Part shown: one piece after another, positions 37,234 to 48,000 of the stretch
How the letters are laid out: every line of letters starts with the position of its first letter
Position numbering within the stretch: the stretch's first letter is position 1
From: Inhella proteolytica
Lineage (GTDB): Bacteria > Pseudomonadota > Gammaproteobacteria > Burkholderiales > Burkholderiaceae_C
Assembly: GCF_016093275.1 (NCBI RefSeq)
Contig: NZ_JAEDAK010000004.1
Span: 279,477-343,476 of the forward strand
Length of the DNA: 64,000 nt
Direction: 5' to 3'
Position numbers and translations under genes: made by a program
Notes under the pieces: generated by a model
Databases searched by the model: none
The model's input: only the letters and a program-made list of their open reading frames with translations
What the model was told of the DNA's origin: nothing

Positions 37234-37398
37234 ATGCGGCCTGCAAGGCCGAGACCCGGCGGGGTCTCACGTAGTGCAGCCCGCTGAGGCCGCGGCAAGG
37301 ACCGTGAACCACCCGACGCATCACCTGTTTCGCCACCGGCATGGCCGCCCGGCCCACCCCGCACTAGGATGCCTGCCACCCCGAGACGGAGACCTCCC

Positions 37399-40300
37399 AT
37401 GGAAGCAGCCAGTGACAGCCTGCGTGCCGAACGCCTGTCCCAGATCGACGCCATAGCCACGGCCAGACTGAGTGCCGAGCGGCGCGCGGCCTTCAGCTTG
37501 TTTGCGCAGGATTGCCTGAGCCAGTTCGATGCCGACGACCTCGCACAGGAGAGCGGCGACGATTTGGCGGGGGCGCTCCTGTCGCATTGGCAGTTTGGCC
37601 AGCAGCGGACTCCAGGCAGCCCCAAGGTGCGCCTGATCAACCCCAATGTGGGCGAGGATGGCTGGGCGGCGCGCCACTCGGTGCTGGAGATCGTCAATGA
37701 CGACATGCCCTTCCTGGTGGACTCCACCACGGTCGAGATCAACCGCCAGGGCCTGACGCTGCACTTCATCGTGCACCCCCTCTTTGCCGTGGCGCGCGAC
37801 GCTGCCGGCAACCTGACTCAGCTGGCGCGCCCCTCGGACGCCGGCGATCTGCCGCGCGAGAGCTGGATGCAGATTCAGGTGGACCGGATCGTCGAGGTGG
37901 AGCGCCGCCAGGCCCTGGTGCAGGGCATCGAGGCCGTGCTGGCCGACGTGCGCGCCTCGGTGAGCGACTGGCGGGCCATGCTGGCGCGCCTGGGCGACGC
38001 GATTGCCGAGCTGGATCAGGTGCCCGCCTCCGTGGACCCGGCCGTGGTGGCCGAGAGCCGCGACTTCCTGAGCTGGCTCGCCGACGACCACTTCACCCTG
38101 CTGGGCTACCGCCAGCACGAGCTGCGCAGCGAGAACGACGAAGAGGTGCTGCACCTGGTGCCCGGCTCCGGCCTGGGCGTGCTGCGCGAAACCGCCGAAG
38201 AACTGCGCTCCGCCAGCTTCGCGGTGCTGCCGCGCGAGGCCAAGGCGCTGGCACGCGCGCCGCTGCCGGTGTTGGTCGTCACCAAGGCCAACAAGCGCAG
38301 TACCGTGCACCGCCCCGGCTACACGGATTACGTGGGCGTGAAGCGCTACAACGCCGCCGGCGAGGTGGTGGGCGAGCACCGCTTCCTGGGCCTCTACACC
38401 TCCACCGCCTACATGGCGCGGGTGGCCGAGACGCCGCTGATCCGCGGCAAGGTGGAGGCGATTGCGCGCCGCGCCGGCTACCCCAAGGGCTCGCACCGCG
38501 CCAAGGCACTGGCGCACACGCTGGAGACCTACCCGCGCGATGAGCTGCTGCAGGGCAGCATCGACGAGCTGTACGAAACCGCCATGGGCATCCTGGCCCT
38601 GGGCGACCGCCAGCGCCTGCGCCTGTTCCTGCGCCGTGACCCGTTCGACCGCTTCATCTCCTGCCTGGTGTACGTACCGCGCGAGAGCTTCGGCACCGAG
38701 CTGCGCATGCGCATCCACGACATCCTGATGGCGGCCTTTGCCGGCAGCAGTGCGGAGTTCGAGGTGATGCTGGGCGAGGCCGGGCTGGCGCGCATCCATT
38801 TCTATGTGCGCACTACGCCAGGCGCCATTCCAGAGTACGACCGCAAAGACCTGGAAACCAAGCTGGCCGCCGCCGCGCGCCGCTGGAGCGACCAGCTGCG
38901 CGACGCCTTGGTTGAGGCCGAGGGCGAGGCGCGCGGCCTGGCGCTGTTCAAGGCCTGGGAAGGCAGCATCCCAGCGGACTACCGCGCCCGCGTGTCGGCC
39001 CGCGCCGCCGTGGCCGATGTGCGCAAGTTCGCGCAGCTCAGCCCCGAGAACCCGGTGGCCGTGGCGCTGTACCGGCCGCTGGGGGCCGAGCCCGATCAAT
39101 GGGGCTTCAAGGTCTACCGCCTGGGCGGCGCGGTGGTGCTGTCCGACAGCCTGCCGATGCTCGAACACATGGGCGTGCGCGTGATGGGCGAGCACAACCA
39201 CCGCATCGCCGCCGGCAAGGTCTCGGTGCACGACTTCGACCTGCGCGCCCAGGTGCCCGATCACATCGACGTGCAGACCATGGCGCCGCTGTTCGAGCAG
39301 GCCTTCACCCAGGTCTTTGCCGGTCAGGTGGAGAACGACGACTTCAACAAGCTGGTGCTGCGCGCCGGGCTGCCGCCCGAGGACGTGGTGATCCTGCGGG
39401 CCTACGCCAAGTACTGCAAGCAGATCGGCTTTGCGCTCAGCCAGGCCACCATCGAGGCCACGCTGGCCAGCCATGCGCCCATCGCGCGCATGCTGGTGCA
39501 GCTGTTCAAACTGCGCTTCGACCCGGTAAACGCCAACCCGGAGGGCGAGGCCTCGCAGGTGCGCGCCATCGAGCTGGCGCTGGAGAAGGTCAGCGGCCTG
39601 TCCGAGGACCGCGTGCTGCGCCAGCTGCTGGCGCTGATCCAGTGCACCTTGCGCACCAACTTCTGGCGGACCGGCAAGGGCCATAGCGGCGAAGCCGGCC
39701 CGCGCCGCGAGTTCCTCAGCTTCAAGTTCGACTGCGCCCGCGTGCCCGGCCTGCCCGAGCCGCGCCCGCTGTTCGAGATCTTTGTCTACGCACCGCGCTT
39801 TGAGGGCGTGCACCTGCGCGGCGGCAAGGTGGCGCGCGGCGGCCTGCGCTGGAGCGACCGCCTGGAAGACTTCCGCACCGAGGTGCTGGGCCTGGTGAAG
39901 GCGCAGATGGTGAAGAACACCGTCATCGTGCCGGTGGGCTCCAAGGGCGGCTTCGTGTTGAAAAAGGCGCCCCCCGCCAGCGACCGCGAGGCCTTCATGA
40001 AGGAAGGCGTGGCCTGCTACCAGAACTACCTGCGCGGCCTCTTGGACCTGACCGACAACCTGGTCGGGGGCAAGGTGGTGCCGCCGCCGCACATCCACCG
40101 CCACGACCCCGACGACGCCTACCTGGTGGTGGCGGCCGACAAGGGCACCGCCACCTTCAGCGACTACGCCAACGCCGTCAGCCTGGAGTACGGCCATTGG
40201 CTGGGCGACGCCTTTGCCAGCGGCGGCAGCGTGGGCTACGACCACAAGGCCATGGGCATCACCGCCCGCGGCGCCTGGGAGAGCGTGAAGCGCGCCTTCC

Positions 40301-42201
40301 GCGAAATGGGCCACGACTGCCAGACAAAACCCTTCACCGTGGTGGGCGTGGGCGACATGTCGGGCGATGTGTTCGGCAACGGCATGCTGCTCTCCACCCA
40401 GATCCAGCTGCTGGCCGCCTTTGACCACCGCCACATCTTCCTGGACCCGAACCCCGACTGCGCGACCTCCTTCGCCGAGCGCCAGCGCCTGTTCGCACTG
40501 CCGCGTTCCTCCTGGGCCGACTACGACAGCCAGCTCGTCAGCGAAGGCGGCGGCGTGTGGTCGCGCAGCGAGAAGTCCATCCCGATCTCGCCCCAGGTGC
40601 GCGAGCGGCTGGGCATTGACGCCGAGCGCCTGACGCCGCTGGAGCTGATGCACGCGCTCCTGAAGGCGCCCGTGGACCTGCTCTACAACGGCGGCATCGG
40701 CACCTATGTGAAGGCGAGCAGCGAGAGCCACGCCCAGGTGGGCGACCGCGCCAACGACGCGCTGCGCGTCAACGGCAAGGAGCTGCGCTGCAAGGTGGTG
40801 GGCGAAGGCGGCAACCTTGGCTTCACGCAGCTCGGCCGCATCGAGGCCGCGCAGGCGGGCGTGCGCCTGAACACCGACGCCATCGACAACTCGGCCGGCG
40901 TCGACACCTCGGACCACGAAGTCAACATCAAGATCCTGCTCGGCCTGGCGCTGGCCGATGGCGAGATGACCGAGAAGCAGCGCAACACCCTGCTGGCGCA
41001 GATGACCGACGAGGTCGCCCAGCTCGTGCTGCGCGACAACACCTTCCAGACCCAAGTGCTGTCCGTCACCAACCGCCTGGGCAAGGAGCTGCTGGAGCAG
41101 GAAGCGCGCTTCATGCGCTTCCTGGAAAAGGCCGGGCGCCTGAACCGCGCCATCGAGTTCCTGCCCAGCGAAGACGAGATCGCCGAGCGCAAGGCCGCCG
41201 GCGGCCAGCTCACCACACCCGAGCGCGCCGTGCTGCTGGCCTACAGCAAGATGTGGCTGTTCGACGAGATCCTGCACAGCGAGCTGCCCGAGGACCCCTG
41301 GGTGGCCACCGCCCTGCAGCGCTACTTCCCGGCACCGCTGCGCGAGCAACTGGCCAGCTACATCCCGCGCCACCCGCTGAAGCGCGAAATCATCGCCACC
41401 CATGTGCTGAACAGCATGGTCAACCGCGTCGGCGCCACCTACGTGCACCGGCTGGTGGAGATGACCGGCGCCAAGCCCGCGCAGGTGGTGCGCGCCTACC
41501 TGATGGCGCGCGAGGTGTTCGGCCATGTGCCGCTGTGGCAGCAGGTCGAGGCGCTGGACAACCAGGTGCCCGACGCCATCCAGGCCGAGCTGCTGATCGA
41601 GGAAGGCCAGCTCACCGCGCGCGCCACCACCTGGTTCCTGCGCTCACGCCGCCTCGGCGAAGCCCTGCAGCCCACCATCGAGCGCCTGCAGCCGGCCGTC
41701 AGCGCGCTGGCCGCCCGTCTGGCCCCGGAAGCGCAGGCTAGCGAACTGGCCCAGCGCTGGATCGCCGTCGGCGTGCCCAGCGCGCTGGCCGCGCGCGTGG
41801 CGGCCGCCGAATCGCTTCTCTCGGCGCTGGACGTGGCCGAGGTGGCCGATTCGGTGCAGCGCGGCTTCGACGAGGTCAGCGCCGTGCACGTCGCCGTGGC
41901 GCGCCAGCTTGGCCTTTCGCGCCTGGCCGGGCTGATCGAGCAGCTGCCCGCCAGCAGCTACTGGCAAAGCCGCGCCAAGAGCGCGCTGGCCGACGACCTC
42001 GCCAGCCTGCAACGCCAGCTCTCGCAGGACGTGCTGGCGGGAGGCGGCGGCACGCTGGAAGAGATGCTGGGACGCTGGCAGCAGCTGAATGCCGCCACGC
42101 TGGAGCGCGCGCAGCGCCTGCTGGCGGATCTGGCGGAGACCCGGCAGGCGGATCTGGCGATGCTGTCGGTGGCGATGCGGGAGTTGCGCAACCTCGTTTG
42201 A
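37399..42201 (+). CDS. gdhB: NAD-specific glutamate dehydrogenase, 180-kDa type
   Basis: The 1,600-residue protein is the large GDH180-class enzyme that oxidises glutamate to 2-oxoglutarate and ammonia with NAD. It has the long N-terminal regulatory region with ACT-like segments (MPFLVDSTTVEI; RVMGEHNH), then the catalytic core with RGGLRWSDR, the Lys-containing GSKGGFVLK near residue 847, and GVGDMSGDVFGNGML. Length is typical of the family (about 1,600). ATG 37399 is preceded by a GGAGA site; an ATG ten codons upstream is less likely. It probably works catabolically beside the dadA, proC and asparaginase functions encoded nearby. It is transcribed alone. Confidence 0.95.
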   Translation: MEAASDSLRAERLSQIDAIATARLSAERRAAFSLFAQDCLSQFDADDLAQESGDDLAGALLSHWQFGQQRTPGSPKVRLINPNVGEDGWAARHSVLEIVNDDMPFLVDSTTVEINRQGLTLHFIVHPLFAVARDAAGNLTQLARPSDAGDLPRESWMQIQVDRIVEVERRQALVQGIEAVLADVRASVSDWRAMLARLGDAIAELDQVPASVDPAVVAESRDFLSWLADDHFTLLGYRQHELRSENDEEVLHLVPGSGLGVLRETAEELRSASFAVLPREAKALARAPLPVLVVTKANKRSTVHRPGYTDYVGVKRYNAAGEVVGEHRFLGLYTSTAYMARVAETPLIRGKVEAIARRAGYPKGSHRAKALAHTLETYPRDELLQGSIDELYETAMGILALGDRQRLRLFLRRDPFDRFISCLVYVPRESFGTELRMRIHDILMAAFAGSSAEFEVMLGEAGLARIHFYVRTTPGAIPEYDRKDLETKLAAAARRWSDQLRDALVEAEGEARGLALFKAWEGSIPADYRARVSARAAVADVRKFAQLSPENPVAVALYRPLGAEPDQWGFKVYRLGGAVVLSDSLPMLEHMGVRVMGEHNHRIAAGKVSVHDFDLRAQVPDHIDVQTMAPLFEQAFTQVFAGQVENDDFNKLVLRAGLPPEDVVILRAYAKYCKQIGFALSQATIEATLASHAPIARMLVQLFKLRFDPVNANPEGEASQVRAIELALEKVSGLSEDRVLRQLLALIQCTLRTNFWRTGKGHSGEAGPRREFLSFKFDCARVPGLPEPRPLFEIFVYAPRFEGVHLRGGKVARGGLRWSDRLEDFRTEVLGLVKAQMVKNTVIVPVGSKGGFVLKKAPPASDREAFMKEGVACYQNYLRGLLDLTDNLVGGKVVPPPHIHRHDPDDAYLVVAADKGTATFSDYANAVSLEYGHWLGDAFASGGSVGYDHKAMGITARGAWESVKRAFREMGHDCQTKPFTVVGVGDMSGDVFGNGMLLSTQIQLLAAFDHRHIFLDPNPDCATSFAERQRLFALPRSSWADYDSQLVSEGGGVWSRSEKSIPISPQVRERLGIDAERLTPLELMHALLKAPVDLLYNGGIGTYVKASSESHAQVGDRANDALRVNGKELRCKVVGEGGNLGFTQLGRIEAAQAGVRLNTDAIDNSAGVDTSDHEVNIKILLGLALADGEMTEKQRNTLLAQMTDEVAQLVLRDNTFQTQVLSVTNRLGKELLEQEARFMRFLEKAGRLNRAIEFLPSEDEIAERKAAGGQLTTPERAVLLAYSKMWLFDEILHSELPEDPWVATALQRYFPAPLREQLASYIPRHPLKREIIATHVLNSMVNRVGATYVHRLVEMTGAKPAQVVRAYLMAREVFGHVPLWQQVEALDNQVPDAIQAELLIEEGQLTARATTWFLRSRRLGEALQPTIERLQPAVSALAARLAPEAQASELAQRWIAVGVPSALAARVAAAESLLSALDVAEVADSVQRGFDEVSAVHVAVARQLGLSRLAGLIEQLPASSYWQSRAKSALADDLASLQRQLSQDVLAGGGGTLEEMLGRWQQLNAATLERAQRLLADLAETRQADLAMLSVAMRELRNLV

Positions 42202-42564
42202 GGGGCCGCCCCACTGATGCCGCTCGGGACCGGGCGAGGGTTGCAGGTTGAAGGCCTCGCTCCCTTCCCGACAGGTGCCCGTTCGCGAGAGCCTGCCGGG
42301 CCTCGCCCCGGCAGGCGAGCCCATCACCGCAGGCTCAGCAGGTCCGCTGCGGCTCACCGCGGCCACTCCTTTCTGGCCGCCCGGTGACCGCGGGCACTCG
42401 CCTATTCGTGGCCTCCACCCCCAGGGCCCTCAGTGCGCCGCGGGTGGCACGGTTGCACTGGCTGCTTCTCCAAGTCCCTGTCAAATCGATTGAAATTTCT
42501 TTTGGAGCTGTTTTGGATCGGTCTGGAGTTGCCGCGCGCGGGGGGCGGTGGCTTACTTCACGGC
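42202..42564 (+). other. Intergenic region between gdh and lipoprotein gene
   Basis: No gene is visible in these 363 bp. The right half is noticeably AT-richer than its surroundings (near 42480-42520), suggesting the promoter of the lipoprotein gene. A GC hairpin lies at 42291-42316. Confidence 0.4.
42291..42316 (+). terminator. Hairpin downstream of gdh, possible terminator
   Basis: GCCTGCCGGG and CCCGGCAGGC form a perfect 10-bp stem with a six-base loop, 90 bp past the gdh stop. There is no T-tract, so it may act only with Rho or as an mRNA-stabilising hairpin. Confidence 0.4.
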
Positions 42565-43401
42565 ATGAAACTCCATCAGATCTGGCCCCTTTTTTTCCGA
42601 CCGAGCACCGCCCTGCTTGTGGCCCTGAGCCTGTGCCTTGCATCGTGTGGCGGTGGCGCCAGCCGCCCCGACGCAGGGAGTGCCGAGGAGACCACCCAGC
42701 AAAGGCCGCCCAGCTTCGACTACAGCGTCCTGATGATGGGCAACAGCCACACCTCGGTGGCCGAATTGCCGCGTCACCTGAGTCAACTGCTCCAGGTCGG
42801 CCTGCCGGAGGTGACGGTCACGGTGGTGGTGGCACCCGACTGGATGTTTCTTGACGAACACCTCAGCAACCCGCGCACCATGGCCTTGCTGAGCGGCCGG
42901 GCTTGGCGTGCCGTGGTCTTGCAGGCGCAAAAGTACAGCAGCAGCGGGCAGTTCAGCTATTCCACGCAAGAGGCCCAGCAATTGGTGAAGACCGTGCGCA
43001 GCCAAAATGCTTTGCCTGTGTTGTTTCCCGAATGGCCCCGTCTGGGCATCACCGAAACCGAGCGCATCTACGCCCTTCATGTGAGCATCGCCCAGGCGCA
43101 GCCGGCCTGCGTGGCACCCGTCGGCCAGGCCTGGGATTTGGCCCTGCAACGCCACCCCTCGCTGCGCCTGCATAGCCCAGATGGCAACCATGCCAATGGG
43201 CAGGGCGCCTTTCTGACGGCCCTGACCCTGTACGCCGCCATCACGGGCCGCTCACCCCGGGCGCTGCCAGACATGAACAACGGCATGTCGTCTGAGCTCC
43301 AGGCGCAACTGCGCGCCGCGGCAGCCGACACGCTGGACAAGCTGAGCGCGCGCCGTCATTGCCCCGATGCACCGGTGCCAGGAACAGCGGGGGGCGGCTG
43401 A
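42565..43401 (+). CDS. Lipoprotein with SGNH-hydrolase-like domain
   Basis: This 278-residue protein begins with a lipoprotein signal peptide and lipobox LASC (Cys28), then GGG. The mature part contains MMGNSHTSVAELP, which resembles SGNH block I with Ser as nucleophile, and near the C-terminus DGNHANGQGAFL, which could supply the block V Asp/His. Such proteins include esterases and polysaccharide deacetylases; activity is not assignable. Base composition is more even than that of neighbours. The frame is open further upstream, but the lipobox fixes the start. Confidence 0.7.
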   Translation: MKLHQIWPLFFRPSTALLVALSLCLASCGGGASRPDAGSAEETTQQRPPSFDYSVLMMGNSHTSVAELPRHLSQLLQVGLPEVTVTVVVAPDWMFLDEHLSNPRTMALLSGRAWRAVVLQAQKYSSSGQFSYSTQEAQQLVKTVRSQNALPVLFPEWPRLGITETERIYALHVSIAQAQPACVAPVGQAWDLALQRHPSLRLHSPDGNHANGQGAFLTALTLYAAITGRSPRALPDMNNGMSSELQAQLRAAAADTLDKLSARRHCPDAPVPGTAGGG

Positions 43402-43579
43402 GGACGCTTGGTGTCTGCGCAAAGCACGAGTCAGCGTCCCGCTTCATGCGGAGCAAGGCGGCCTCGCTGAGGTGCTGGCCGAGCACGCCCACGAGCTGGG
43501 CAGCGCCGTGAAGAAGCCGAGGGGCGCCGGCACCAGCGGCTTGAACGCGAGCTGGGCTGAAGCTGACCGCTTGGGCGCG

Positions 43580-44944
43580 TCAGGCCCGCTGCAGCCCGCG
43601 CAGCCGCCGCCTTGCCGCCCTGGCCGTCGGCACCCAGGCCAGCGTGGCCCAGCGCCGCCACATCAGGAGCCCGCGCAGCCACTCGTCCGCCGCATAGGCG
43701 ATCCACACCCCCACCAGGCCGAAGCCGAGATGCAGGCCAAGCAGCCAGCTGCCGCCGGCCAGCACCAGGGCCATCGAAACGGCGCCCACGGCGACCGGGT
43801 ACTTGGCGTCGCCGGCCGCACGCAGCGCGTTGATGACGACCAGATTGAAGGTGCGGCCGGGCTCCAGCAGCACCGTCCACCACAGCAGGGTCAGGGCCAG
43901 GGCGGTGATCTGCTCGTCGCGCGTGAAGGCGGCCAGCAGCCAGGGCCCGGCCAGCGCTGCGGCGCCGGATACCGCCACGGCGCTGGCCAGGCCCAGCGCC
44001 AGCGAGCGGCGCAGCAGGCGGTTGGCCTCGCGCAGCTGGCCGGCACCGATCAGGTGGCCGATCAGGATCTCCATGGAGAGTCCGATCGCCAGCCCGCCCA
44101 GCAGGATGAAGTGCATCAGCTGCATCACGTAGGCATGCACCGCCAGCGCCTGGCTGCCCATCTGGGCGGTGACGGCCACGCTGACCATGAAGGCCAGGCG
44201 CCAGGCGATGTTCTCGGCCGCGCCGGGCAGGCCGATGTGCAGCATGGCCGCCACCTCGGGCTTGCGCCATTGCCACCAGTCGGCCCAGCGCGGGCGCAGG
44301 TCCAGGCGCTGGGCCCACAGCAGGCTGTGCAGCAGCAGGGCCAGGAAGCGGCTGGCGATCAGCGCCCAGGCAAAGCCCACCAGGCCGTAGGCCGGCATCC
44401 AGGCCAGGGCCAGGCCCAGCTGCAGCGCGTTCATCACGATCAGCACCGCCAGGGTGTCGCGCGCGCGCAGATGGGCACGCATCACGCTGCCCATGCTGGC
44501 GTTCCAGGCGTCCAGCAGCAGGCCCGGGGCCAGCCATTGCAGGAAGGGCAAGGCCAGCGGCAGCAGCTCGGCCGGCGCCTGCAGCAGGCCCAGCAGCGGG
44601 CGCGCGCCGGCCCAGGCAGCCAGCGCGCAGCCCAGGCCGATCCAGCTGCTGGCGCCCAGCGCGGCACGCGCCAGCGCATCGGCCGCACCCCGCTGGCCAC
44701 TGCCCAGCGCCTGGGTGATGACCACGCCGATGCCCGCGCCGATGACGCGAAACACGATGAACAGGGTGGCCTGCAGCTGGTTGGTGAGCGCAAAGGCGCC
44801 GGCGGCGCCATCGCTCACGCGCGCGGCCAGCGCGGTGGCCACCAGGCCCACCGCCATGCCCAGCGCCAGTTCGAGAAAAAGCGGCCAGAGCAGGGGCCAG
44901 AGCTTGGGGGTGGCGCGCGCCGCCGCCGGGAGAGGTACAGCCAT
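43580..44944 (-). CDS. MATE family efflux transporter
   Basis: This 454-residue protein has about twelve TM helices in two MATE repeats, with ALTNQLQATLFIVFRVIGAG in the first half, AAENIAWRLAFMVSVAVTAQ in the second, and LEPGRTFNLVVINALRAAGD. It exports cationic compounds or metabolites by Na+ or H+ antiport; the substrate is unknown. ATG 44944 (MAVPLPAAARA) is preceded not by an RBS but by an ACAATC promoter motif 8 nt upstream. It is divergent from the PAS/GGDEF/EAL gene and convergent with the lipoprotein gene; the 178-bp gap between their 3' ends shows nothing recognisable. Confidence 0.88.
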   Translation of the reverse strand: MAVPLPAAARATPKLWPLLWPLFLELALGMAVGLVATALAARVSDGAAGAFALTNQLQATLFIVFRVIGAGIGVVITQALGSGQRGAADALARAALGASSWIGLGCALAAWAGARPLLGLLQAPAELLPLALPFLQWLAPGLLLDAWNASMGSVMRAHLRARDTLAVLIVMNALQLGLALAWMPAYGLVGFAWALIASRFLALLLHSLLWAQRLDLRPRWADWWQWRKPEVAAMLHIGLPGAAENIAWRLAFMVSVAVTAQMGSQALAVHAYVMQLMHFILLGGLAIGLSMEILIGHLIGAGQLREANRLLRRSLALGLASAVAVSGAAALAGPWLLAAFTRDEQITALALTLLWWTVLLEPGRTFNLVVINALRAAGDAKYPVAVGAVSMALVLAGGSWLLGLHLGFGLVGVWIAYAADEWLRGLLMWRRWATLAWVPTARAARRRLRGLQRA

Positions 44945-44952
44945 GTGGGGCC

Positions 44953-44958
44953 GATTGT
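44953..44958 (-). promoter_or_regulatory. Candidate -10 element of the MATE gene
   Basis: On the minus strand GCACAATCGG lies 8 nt before the ATG, giving a predicted leader of about 3 nt. TTGAGT lies 9 nt further upstream, too close for a usual -35. Confidence 0.45.
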
Positions 44959-45061
44959 GCTGACGTAACTCAAGGTAATACGGCCCGCCCGCACCGCCGC
45001 ACGGGGCGGGGTGTAAAAACGCCGTCCGCCGGCCCTGGGGCCACGAGAAGAGCCGACCACG

Positions 45062-48000
45062 ATGCAGGGAGACCCGAAGCGCCGCCGCGCCATTGCCGCT
45101 TTGGCCGCAGGCTATCTGTGCTTCGGCCTGGCCTGGATCCTGCTGTCGGACGCGCTGCTGGCCCTGCTGCTGCTGCCCGAGCAGATGCAACGCCTCTCCA
45201 CCGTCAAGGGCGTGCTCTTCGTGCTGCTGACGACGGGCTTCTGGACTTGGGCGCTGCACCACATCGGCACGTTGACGCCCGACCCCATGCCGCGCCAGCT
45301 GGCGCGCCGCGAGGGCCTGGCGCCGCCCTGGCTGGCCCTGCTGGCCGCGCTGCTGCTGCCGCTGCTGGCCCTGCTGCTGCGCCAGCAGCTGGCCCCGCTG
45401 GCGGAGGCACGGCCGGTGTTCCTGCTCTTCATGCTGCCGATCGTGCTGGCCGCGCTGCTGGGCGGGCTGACGGCAGGCCTGTTGGCCACCACGCTCTCGG
45501 GCCTGCTGACCGCGCTGCTGACGCCGGATCTGCGCTGGTCACCGTTCGGCTGGAGCGGGCTGGACAGCTTTCTGTGGGTGCTGATGCTGAGCACCGGCGT
45601 GGTCATCAGCCTGCTCAGCGCGGTGCTGCTGCGCAGCCTGCGGCGCGAACGCCGCCACCGCCTGCTGATCGACGCCGTCATCGAGGGCAGCCCGGACGCC
45701 ATCTGGGTGCGCGACCCGCAAGGCCAGGTGCTGCTGGCCAACCAGGTGGCACAGCAGCAGCAGGGCGTGCTGGAGGGGCCGCTGAGCCCGCTGGAACAGG
45801 CCACGCTGGGCGATGGCCATGTGCACAACGTCGCGGCCACGCGGCGCCTGCGCGACGGCCCGCTGCACCACCTGCTGCTGACCGTGGGGCCGGTGCCCGA
45901 CGCGCAGGGCGGGCGGCAAGGCGTGTTCTCCATCGCCCGCGACGTGACCGAGCTGCGCGACAGCCTGGCCGTGCTCTCGCGCAGCCAGCTGGCCCTGGCC
46001 GAGGCCCAGCAGCTGGCGCACATGGGCAGCTGGGAGATCGAGCTGCCCGAGGGCCAGCCGCAGACCAGCGCCGAGCTGCGCCGCCTGCTCGGCCTGCCCG
46101 AGGGCCAGCTGCTGCACAGCCTGAGCGAGCTGGCGCGCTGCTTCGAGCCCGGGGAGGAATTCGAGGCGGCGCTGGAGCGCGCGCTGGCCACCGGTGAGCC
46201 CTACCAGGGCGACCTGCAGCTACGGCGCCCGGACGGCAGCCGCGCCTGGGTGACGGCGCGCCTGCGCGTGGACCTGAATGCCGCCGGCCGGCCCGCGCGC
46301 CTGAGCGGGGCGTTGCAGGACATCAGCGCGCGCAAGCGTGCCGAGATGGCGCTGGCCGAGCGCGAGCAGCAATTGCGCCGGGTGCTGGCCGGCTCCGATC
46401 AGGGCTACTGGGACTGGGACCTGGTGAGCGACCGCCTGCAGGTCAGCGAGAACCTGGAGCGCCTGCTCGGCTACCCCGAGGGCCAGCTGCACCAGCGCGG
46501 CACGCGCTGGGACGACTTCGTCCACCCCGAGGACCTGCCCTTGGCACTGGCCGCCGTGGAGCGCCACAAGAGCGGCGCCACCCCGCACTACCAGGCCGAG
46601 CTGCGCTGCCAGACCCAGGACGGGCGCTGGCGCCGCCTGTCCGTGCGCGGCCGCGTGCTGGAGCGCGACGCCCAGGGCCGGGCCCTGAGCATGGCAGGCA
46701 CCTTCAACGACATCACTGAGCGCCACGAACTGGAGCTCGCGCTGCGCGAGGCACAGACCGTGTTCGACCGCAGCGACGAGGGCATCATGTTCTGCGATGC
46801 CGAGCTGCGCATCACCAAGATCAACCCGGCGCTGTGCGCCATCACCGGCTACAGCCCGTCGGAGGTGATCGGCCAGACGCCGCGCCTGTTCTCCTCCGGA
46901 CGCCACGACGCCGCCTTCTACGCCGGCATGTGGGCCAGTCTGAAGCAGCATGGCCGCTGGCGCGGCGAGATCTGGAACCAGCGCAAGAACGGCGAGGTCT
47001 ACGCCGAGATCCTCTCCATCTCGGTGGTGCGCGACGCCGAGGGCGCGGTGCTGCACTACATCGCCGTGTTCACCGACGTCAGCCTGCTCAAGCGCCACGA
47101 GGAAGAGCTGGAGCGCATGCTCCATTACGACCCGCTGACCGGCGTGGCCAACCGCCGCCTGCTCACCGACCGCCTGCAGCAGGCGCTGGCGCGCGCGCGC
47201 CGCAGCGGCAAGCCGCTGGCCGTGTGCCTGCTTGACCTGGACGGCTTCCGCCAGGCCAATGAGCGGCATGGCGAGGACGCCGGCAACCGCCTGCTGGTGG
47301 GCGTGGCCCAGCACCTGCAGGCCGTGCTGCGCGCCGACGACACCCTGGCCCGCCTGGGTGGCGACGAGTTCGTGCTGCTGCTCACCGAGCTGCATTCCAC
47401 GCAGGAATGCCTGCAGGTGCTGGACCGCGTGCTGGCCGCCGCCCGCCTGCCGGTGGCGCTGGGCGAAGGCCTGCAACTGGGCCTGAGCGCCAGCGTCGGC
47501 GTGACCCTGTTCCCTGACGACGAGGTCGATGCCGACACCCTGCTGCGTCACGCCGATCAGGCAATGTTCCAGGCCAAGGACGCCGGACGCGACCGCTACC
47601 AGCTCTTCGATCCCGAGGCCGAACGCCGCGCCCAGGCGCAGCGCAGCGAGCTGCAGCGCCTGCAGCAGGCCTATGAGGCCGGCGAGTTCGTGCTGTTCTA
47701 CCAACCCAAGGTCGAGCTGGCCGAGGGCCGCCTGACCGGGGCCGAGGCCCTGATCCGCTGGCAGCACCCGGAACGCGGCCTGCTGCCGCCGGGCGAGTTC
47801 CTGCCCTACCTGCCCGGCAGCGCGCTGGAGCTGCTGCTCGGCCAATGGGTGCTGGAGCAGGCCTGGGACCAAGCGGCGCGCTGGCACGCGCAGGGCCAGG
47901 CCCTGTGCACGGGCGTCAACATCAGCGCCCACGAGCTGCTGGCGCCCGGCTTTGCCACGCGCTTGGCCGCCACGCTGGCACGCCACCCCGGCGTGCCACC

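Noticed and set aside
36547..37398. Short ORFs with Ser/Glu/Arg repeats in the gene-free block
   Set aside because: They cross a palindromic repeat on both strands, have no RBS and no globular features.
37321..41526. A 1,401-codon minus-strand frame antisense to gdh
   Set aside because: Its translation is low-complexity (His/Gln/Ala/Gly-rich), typical of an antisense frame in GC-rich DNA; the plus strand encodes a clear GDH.
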